Below, piece by piece: positions 4,332 to 7,987 of a stretch of DNA of 7,987 bases. Under the pieces are notes generated by a model, which was given only the letters and a program-made list of their open reading frames with translations, did no database searches and had not been told where the DNA came from. The DNA is taken from positions 1 through 7,987 of the forward strand of contig JAPLZT010000071.1 in assembly GCA_026394855.1 (NCBI GenBank), read 5' to 3'. Position numbers and translations under genes: made by a program. Every line of letters begins with the position of its first letter. The first letter of the stretch is position 1. The DNA comes from Candidatus Woesebacteria bacterium. GTDB lineage: Bacteria > Patescibacteriota > Microgenomatia > UBA8517.

Positions 4332-5116
4332 GTTATAGGGTGCTTTTTGGCCAGAATGAATATTGATGGTCCGAAGTTAATGTGACTTAAGGGTTTTTGC
4401 AATGCTTTTTCTATATCTATTAAAGTTGCGGTTGTAATAATTTTCTTTAAAAAAGTTGATCTTATATTTGAAACCGATAATTTTTCAACAATTGTAAATC
4501 CCGCATTTCTTAATTGTTCTGTTATTTCGTCGGGATGATAATTGATGAAAGGAAGAGTTTTTGCTTTTTTAGTTTTTTTACTTCTTTTATCTATAGGAAA
4601 AATATCAAGGGGGAAGGTAATGTTTCCTTTGTAGAACTCTTTTAAGGTAGCTTTGATATGACCTTTATTGGCAAATTCAAGTATAAAGTAACCATTGTCT
4701 TTAAGAAGTTTGGCAACTATTTTGAACGCTTCTTGAGTATCTTCGATATGGTGAAGGACTCTCACCATAATTACCAAATCTGAAGTTTCACTTTTTATTT
4801 GATTTGGTAAGTTTTCAAGGCTTGATTGAACAAATATTGCCTTTTTATTGCGCCAGCAACAAACTTGTTTATTGTTTCGAATCTTCTTTCTTGCAAGGCT
4901 TAGAGAGGATGCGGAGGGGTCGGAAAGTATTATTTTTTTGGCCCTATATGAAAAAGACGAAAAAAGCCTTCCGTAGCCTGCTCCGATTTCAATAATTGTT
5001 TTTATATGAGGGATTTTATTGAGGAGTGTTTTAATCGCGTAGTATTCAGCCTTATGCTCATATTCGCGTTTGTCCCAGTAGGAAGGGTAATCGTATGTGT
5101 CATAGGCGGCCGGCAT
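4328..5116 (-). CDS. Class I SAM-dependent methyltransferase
   Basis: 262 residues of Rossmann-type methyltransferase (Methyltransf_11/25-like) transferring a methyl group from S-adenosylmethionine. Motif I is IIEIGAGYGRLF (41-52). An acidic residue at the end of strand 2 (SDP, Asp66) probably binds the ribose. Then come DLVIMVRVLHHIED (113-126) and LLKDNGYFILEFANKG (137-152). The basic stretch KRSKKTKKAK (177-186) and the C-terminal part (FINYHPDEITEQLRNAGF, GPSIFILAKK) are typical of small-molecule or glycan-related members. The substrate cannot be told. It follows the broken lysozyme-like gene by 16 bp, with TAAAAT 8 nt before its ATG. No Shine-Dalgarno is present. Its stop lies in the promoter of the candidate small RNA. 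Confidence 0.88.
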   Translation of the reverse strand: MPAAYDTYDYPSYWDKREYEHKAEYYAIKTLLNKIPHIKTIIEIGAGYGRLFSSFSYRAKKIILSDPSASSLSLARKKIRNNKQVCCWRNKKAIFVQSSLENLPNQIKSETSDLVIMVRVLHHIEDTQEAFKIVAKLLKDNGYFILEFANKGHIKATLKEFYKGNITFPLDIFPIDKRSKKTKKAKTLPFINYHPDEITEQLRNAGFTIVEKLSVSNIRSTFLKKIITTATLIDIEKALQKPLSHINFGPSIFILAKKHPIT

Positions 5117-5124
5117 AAGTTTCT

Positions 5125-5130
5125 ATTTTA
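5125..5130 (-). promoter_or_regulatory. Possible -10 box of the methyltransferase gene
   Basis: TAAAAT on the minus strand, 8 nt before the ATG at 5116. The -35 region is poor. The call rests mainly on the repeated spacing seen at other starts in this window. Confidence 0.3.
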
Positions 5131-5132
5131 CT

Positions 5133-5679
5133 CTATTCCATTTCGTTAAGAAACTCAGTGACACCTCTTGCCCATGAGCCATTTGATAATGGAGTATATT
5201 TGGACATGATTTTTTCAGGAGTATCAAGTCCAAAATGATGAAAAACCTAAAGTTCCCTCAGAGTGAATTCCCCACCCCCAACAGTTATAAGTTTTTAAGG
5301 GAATTACTTTACAGAGATTTGATTCCTGTTGGGCAATTGCGGTTGTTAATCTATAGTCGATATTAAATTCATCAGCAGTTTTGACTATGTAGTCTGCGTA
5401 TGAAGTAAGCGGAGATTTATACCTTAAGAGGTATTGTCGAATAATTTCCGCTCTTGCGTCAGAAACTTGAACACTTCCCGCTACTGACGGAAAGTCGGTA
5501 GGCAAAGACGCATATATCTTGGCGCCATATATAAGTGTTTGGCTGCTGGTCTGATTTTTGTTAAAGGAAAGTAGTGAATAAAGACTGGCGCCAAGAGCTA
5601 AAGGGGTAACGGTAAAAAATACGATAGCGAAAATAAGATTCTTCCAGAACGAAAAACTGTTTTCTTTAACCTCTTTCAT
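5133..5679 (-). pseudogene. Lysozyme/transglycosylase-like membrane protein, frameshifted with internal deletion
   Basis: The first frame (ATG 5679 to TGA 5224) gives 151 residues. A membrane segment lies at ~13-38, followed by a linker and a lysozyme-like region. That region has YADYIVKTADEFNIDYRLTT (94-113), AIAQQESNLCK with candidate catalytic Glu119, and YNCWGWGIHSEGTLGF (131-146). It then stops after SSFWT. The expected C-terminus continues in the next frame: GLDTPEKIMSKYTPLSNGSW, then ARGVTEF and a TAG at 5133. Compared with the relatives I recall, about 18 codons between GF-SSF and GLDTPEK are missing and one T is extra in a TTTT run. The gene is therefore probably inactive, or the assembly is wrong here. 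The start overlaps the stop of the glycosidase gene (TGATG), implying translational coupling. A GTG at 5682 is an alternative start. Confidence 0.75.
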
Positions 5680-7097
5680 CACCTTTCAGGATGCCATAAA
5701 AGAAGAACCGAGTCAAGGAAGCGCTCCAGTTTCATACGCAGTGTAGCCATTGAAAGAACTCTAAAAGAAATCGCCGGGGATATTATGGTCTCACTATTTA
5801 AAAGTTGAATGCTTTTTTGATGAGTACCTTCTTCAGTTGGAAATTTTCCTTTAAAAACTATAAATCCGGAACCGCCCGGTTCATATGAACTTAAAGATAT
5901 TTTGTCAATTTCAAGACCACTTCCGTTTTCGTCAACAACTTTCAAATTATCTTTTGACCAAATTGTCTGGCCTTTATTTTCAACAAAGAAAAGTCCGGTA
6001 AATTCAATACCCAGAAGATTAATTGCGGGAACAAATATTCTTGGTATATCTGCCTTATCTTCCTGAATTGGACAACCCGCGATTTTGATTAACTTTTGCA
6101 TATTCTCATAGAGGCTGTTAAATGAACCGTTATTTTTCCAGGAAAACATATCAAAAGGGGGATATTCGTAATTTAGAATAAAAGGAGTAACCGCAACAAT
6201 GTTTTTGGTATTCCAAGTTTCCTTAAAACCTCTTTCAAATTTTGGTGAAAGTTGAGATTCATTTAAAAATTTGGACGTATTTTTATTTCCCGAAACTTTA
6301 TGTGCCCAACCCGTTTCTGTGATAAATATAGGAAAGTCTTTTTTTACTCCGAGACTTTTTAGATATGACATTTCCCATTCAAAAGTTTTAATGGTTCCGC
6401 GTCCCGTTGCATATTCCGACCCCGAAAAGTTAGGATTGGGATAGGAGTGAGAAGCCCAACCGTCAACAAGTTCAAAAATATCTGGTTCTTTTATTAGCAT
6501 TCTTCTTAAATAACTTGATTCCTCTAACGATCCTTTCGCGGTTGGGAGGGATGCATCAAAACCTGCTGGCATTACAAAATAATCCGAACTCGAGCTCTTT
6601 AGTTTATTGGTAAATTCTTTTACATATGTCGCGTATGCTTCAGGGTTAACTTCCCCTCCCCATTCTTTTCCGAGATTTATTTCGTTTCCAATAACTACAT
6701 ACCTATTTTTAATTACCCAGTTTAAGGAATTGAAAAATGAAATCCAGCTGTCAATTTCACCAATCACGGGTTTTTTCCAATTCCCGTTTTCTTCTTTGGT
6801 TGCCACTCTAACGATGGGGATTAGGTGAAGTCTCCGCATTTTGTTAAATACTTCCTGCCAAACGTTAATGGTGCGATTGTCTTCGGTTATTACCAAAGTT
6901 ACGTATCCCCAGTCTCCCCCTTCCGAATTAACCAGTTTTGCGGCATCTTCAAGATCTTGAATGTTTGCAATATGTATTCCAAAGGAGTTATTGGGAACGC
7001 TAGTCGGATCATATATTGCATAAGTTTTTAATGGAGTAAGTGCAATTAAACTAAAAAAGAAAGAAAAAAATAAACAGATTTTGACAAATTTAGACAT
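5679..7097 (-). CDS. Secreted TIM-barrel glycoside hydrolase (clan GH-A-like) with C-terminal Ig-like domain
   Basis: 472 residues. The signal peptide is at 1-27 (KICLFFSFFFSLIALTPL, then KTYA). The barrel spans ~35-345. Two clan GH-A hallmarks are present: VVIGNEIN (134-141) with the presumed acid/base Glu139, and IFITETGW (257-264) with the presumed nucleophile Glu261. WASHSYPNPNF (214-224) resembles the His-x-Tyr substrate-side loop of the clan. Residues ~350-447 look like an Ig-like beta domain (FFVENKGQTIW, YEPGGSGFIV), reminiscent of NBR1-type domains. The substrate is unknown; a surface or environmental polysaccharide is likely. The start is ATG 7097, giving a proper signal peptide just 7 nt after an extended -10. 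The in-frame start at 7148 would lie inside the tRNA-Leu(CAG) gene. It overlaps the lysozyme-like gene downstream. Confidence 0.85.
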   Translation of the reverse strand: MSKFVKICLFFSFFFSLIALTPLKTYAIYDPTSVPNNSFGIHIANIQDLEDAAKLVNSEGGDWGYVTLVITEDNRTINVWQEVFNKMRRLHLIPIVRVATKEENGNWKKPVIGEIDSWISFFNSLNWVIKNRYVVIGNEINLGKEWGGEVNPEAYATYVKEFTNKLKSSSSDYFVMPAGFDASLPTAKGSLEESSYLRRMLIKEPDIFELVDGWASHSYPNPNFSGSEYATGRGTIKTFEWEMSYLKSLGVKKDFPIFITETGWAHKVSGNKNTSKFLNESQLSPKFERGFKETWNTKNIVAVTPFILNYEYPPFDMFSWKNNGSFNSLYENMQKLIKIAGCPIQEDKADIPRIFVPAINLLGIEFTGLFFVENKGQTIWSKDNLKVVDENGSGLEIDKISLSSYEPGGSGFIVFKGKFPTEEGTHQKSIQLLNSETIISPAISFRVLSMATLRMKLERFLDSVLLLWHPER

Positions 7098-7104
7098 ATG
7101 TTTA

Positions 7105-7113
7105 ATTGTAACA
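7105..7113 (-). promoter_or_regulatory. Extended -10 promoter of the glycosidase gene
   Basis: The minus strand reads TGTTACAAT (TGn plus TACAAT), then 7 nt to the ATG at 7097. No -35 match is seen. The element shares bases with the likely -35 of tRNA-Leu(CAG) on the opposite strand. Confidence 0.5.
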
Positions 7114-7132
7114 GGTGTTTTTTTGGTATAAT
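7106..7132 (+). promoter_or_regulatory. Promoter of tRNA-Leu (CAG)
   Basis: A perfect TATAAT (7127-7132) lies 10 nt before the mature tRNA. TTGTAA (7106-7111) is a possible -35 with a short 15-bp spacer. The promoter is divergent from, and overlaps, that of the glycosidase gene. Confidence 0.6.
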
Positions 7133-7142
7133 AGCCATGTAA

Positions 7143-7228
7143 GGGCAAGTGGCGGAACTGGCAGACGCGCAGGCTTCAGAGGCTTGTGGGCTTTACAGCT
7201 CTTGGAGGTTCGAATCCTCTCTTGCCTA
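7143..7228 (+). tRNA. tRNA-Leu (CAG), no encoded CCA
   Basis: Class II tRNA of 86 nt. The acceptor GGGCAAG pairs with CTTGCCT. The D arm is GGCGGAACTGGCAGACGC. The anticodon stem CAGGC/GCTTG holds loop TTCAGAG with anticodon CAG. The variable arm is GGGC-TTTACA-GCTC and the T arm GGAGG-TTCGAAT-CCTCT. After discriminator A the sequence continues CT, so CCA must be added enzymatically, unlike the two other tRNAs here. Both the 1-72 pair and the outermost T-stem pair are G-U, and both U bases lie in the 20-bp 3' segment that is repeated downstream. It reads CUG codons. Confidence 0.95.
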
Positions 7229-7230
7229 CT
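7211..7230 (+). repeat. 20-bp direct repeat, copy 1 (3' end of tRNA-Leu CAG)
   Basis: cgaatcctctcttgcctact, from the T loop through the discriminator and two bases beyond. It is identical to 7291-7310, and similarity stops sharply on both sides. Such a 3' tRNA segment is the usual crossover or insertion site of integrating elements. Confidence 0.9.
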
Positions 7231-7290
7231 CGATGACTCGTGGGTGCGAGCGGGTTCGATAGTGCAGAGTATGGATTGTTTTTTTGCACA
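7231..7290 (+). other. 60-bp insert between tRNA 3'-end repeats, with possible pseudoknot
   Basis: No open frame. CTCG (7237-7240) pairs with CGAG (7247-7250) around TGGGTG. ACTC (7228-7231) can pair with GAGT (7267-7270). GTGCA (7262-7266) can pair with TGCAC (7285-7289), crossing the second helix to form a pseudoknot. It also holds GGGTTCGAT, reminiscent of a T-loop, but no proper T stem forms. It may be a structured RNA or recognition part of a mobile unit linked to the downstream endonuclease gene. Confidence 0.4.
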
Positions 7291-7310
7291 CGAATCCTCT
7301 CTTGCCTACT
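7291..7310 (+). repeat. 20-bp direct repeat, copy 2 (displaced tRNA-Leu 3' end)
   Basis: An exact second copy of 7211-7230, offset by 80 bp. It has no tRNA body in front of it, so it is a remnant or an attachment-site half. The endonuclease gene begins 64 bp further on. Confidence 0.9.
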
Positions 7311-7338
7311 TAAAATCATTGTTAAACTTCTTTTTGTA

Positions 7339-7367
7339 TTGAAATAGATTGGTAGACACTATACACT
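7339..7367 (+). promoter_or_regulatory. Promoter of the homing endonuclease gene
   Basis: TTGAAA (7339-7344), a 17-bp spacer and TACACT (7362-7367), then 7 nt to the GTG at 7375. An alternative -10 is TATACA at 7360-7365 with a 15-bp spacer. GAGGGA directly touches the GTG and is too close to act as a normal Shine-Dalgarno. Confidence 0.45.
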
Positions 7368-7374
7368 TGAGGGA

Positions 7375-7987
7375 GTGGTAGATTTAACTTGGTCAGGTGA
7401 TTTAGCATATATCATAGGCTTAATCACTTCAGATGGTTGTCTGTCTAAAGATGGTAGACATCTAGATTTTACATCCAAAGACATTGAACAAGTTAAGAAT
7501 TTTAAAAGTATTCTTAAATTAGATAATAAAATTTGTTTGAAATATCGAGGTCCTGATAGAAATAAATATTATAATAGGATACAGTTTGGAGACGTCAAAT
7601 TTTATAGATTTCTTGTTTCAATTGGTTTATCCCCCAAGAAATCCAATATTATCAAGAAAGTTGATGTTCCTGATAAATATTTCAGGGATTTTCTAAGAGG
7701 CTATTTTGATGGAGATGGGTACACATACTCTGCTTGGGATAAAAGATGGAAATCTAGTTTTGTTCTATATACTGGATTTACTTCTGGAAGCCTTGAATAT
7801 TTGTTATGGTTAAGGAAAAAGATCAATGATCTTTATGGGATAGTAGGTTTTATTAAGCATAATGGGTTGTTTGCCAACACATTGATGTATGCCAAAAAGG
7901 AGTCGACGATCTTGCTTAGAAAAATATATTATAACGATAGTCTTATTTGTCTTAGAAGGAAGAAGTTTAAAATAATGAAATCTTTAG
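7375..7987 (+). CDS. LAGLIDADG homing endonuclease (3' end outside window)
   Basis: 204 residues are visible and the frame is open to the edge. Free-standing two-motif LAGLIDADG enzymes cut long DNA sites and promote copying of their own gene. Motif 1 is LAYIIGLITSDG (10-21, presumed metal-binding Asp20) and motif 2 is FLRGYFDGDG (106-115, Asp114). Between them lie LDFTSKD and IQFGDVKFYRFLVSIGL; the second half has WDKRWKSSFVLYTGF. This pattern is familiar from Patescibacteria genes next to tRNAs (from memory). The GTG at 7375 is chosen because a -10-like box lies 7 nt before it and homologues begin just before the motif 1 helix; an in-frame TAG at 7345-7347 limits any upstream extension. Codon use is more AT-rich than its neighbours, fitting mobility. 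It sits 64 bp after the displaced tRNA repeat. Only a few C-terminal residues are probably missing. Confidence 0.9.
   Translation, partial: MVDLTWSGDLAYIIGLITSDGCLSKDGRHLDFTSKDIEQVKNFKSILKLDNKICLKYRGPDRNKYYNRIQFGDVKFYRFLVSIGLSPKKSNIIKKVDVPDKYFRDFLRGYFDGDGYTYSAWDKRWKSSFVLYTGFTSGSLEYLLWLRKKINDLYGIVGFIKHNGLFANTLMYAKKESTILLRKIYYNDSLICLRRKKFKIMKSL

Noticed and set aside
5224..5250. Programmed ribosomal frameshift in the lysozyme-like gene
   Set aside because: A simple shift would not supply the ~18 residues expected between the two conserved segments, and no slippery heptamer plus downstream structure is evident.
7098..7148. Longer N-terminus for the glycosidase starting at 7148
   Set aside because: The extension would run into tRNA-Leu and its promoter and would bury the signal peptide; ATG 7097 follows an extended -10 at the expected distance.
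7211..7290. An 80-nt intron in tRNA-Leu, using the second repeat as the true 3' exon
   Set aside because: The uninterrupted tRNA 7143-7228 is already complete and well paired, and 80 nt cannot hold a group I core. Duplication is simpler, though splicing cannot be excluded from sequence alone.
7115..7342. 75-aa forward open frame over tRNA-Leu and the repeats
   Set aside because: It runs straight through the tRNA and both repeat copies; the reading is a by-product of structured RNA sequence.
1..7987. CRISPR array, insertion sequence with terminal inverted repeats, or replication origin
   Set aside because: No spaced identical repeats beyond the tRNA-end pair and the uppP heptamers, no transposase or integrase frame, and no DnaA-box cluster were seen.

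Overview
The window looks like a piece of a small, AT-rich, tightly packed bacterial genome. It most resembles a candidate phyla radiation (Patescibacteria) member, probably of the Microgenomates type. This placement is an inference. It rests on a trigger factor that lacks its PPIase domain, a stand-alone RRM protein, several short lineage-type hypothetical genes, a free-standing LAGLIDADG gene beside a tRNA, and start codons that sit directly behind -10 boxes with no Shine-Dalgarno sequence.

Layout. 1-105 is the probable C-terminal tail of an unidentified + strand gene. 138-893 (+) is uppP, undecaprenyl-diphosphatase, with a heptamer repeat inside its coding sequence. A minus-strand block follows: an 88-aa hypothetical (898-1164), tRNA-Val(GAC) (1203-1279), a coiled-coil hypothetical (1328-1963), trigger factor (1983-2825) and a 57-aa basic, Phe-rich protein (2838-3011). 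The RRM protein (3134-3391, +) is the only gene here with a clear Shine-Dalgarno site. It converges on a DUF192 membrane-anchored protein (3429-3938, -), and a long hairpin lies across the junction. A 41-aa single-pass membrane peptide (3939-4064, -) directly precedes DUF192. Next come tRNA-Leu(UAG) (4104-4190, -), a candidate small RNA with its own promoter and terminator (about 4298-4213, -) and a SAM methyltransferase (4328-5116, -). Then follow a broken lysozyme/transglycosylase-like gene (5133-5679, -) and a secreted clan GH-A-like glycosidase (5679-7097, -). The right end holds tRNA-Leu(CAG) (7143-7228, +), an 80-bp-spaced direct repeat of its 3' end, and a partial LAGLIDADG homing endonuclease (7375 to the window edge, +).

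Functions. UppP recycles the undecaprenyl carrier for cell-wall or glycan synthesis. The glycosidase and the damaged lysozyme-like gene overlap TGATG and formed a cell-surface glycan or wall module. The trigger factor, the 57-aa protein and the coiled-coil protein form a likely nascent-chain or ribosome-associated cluster.

Most notable signals: (1) a tRNA-Leu 3' end duplicated exactly over 20 bp, next to a homing endonuclease gene, in the only tRNA here without encoded CCA; (2) a near-consensus TTGACA-17-TATAGT promoter driving an RNA of about 85 nt that ends in a GNRA-capped terminator; (3) nine of ten identifiable starts placed 6-8 nt behind a -10-like hexamer, implying widespread leaderless transcripts. 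No stretch longer than 300 bases is without a gene.
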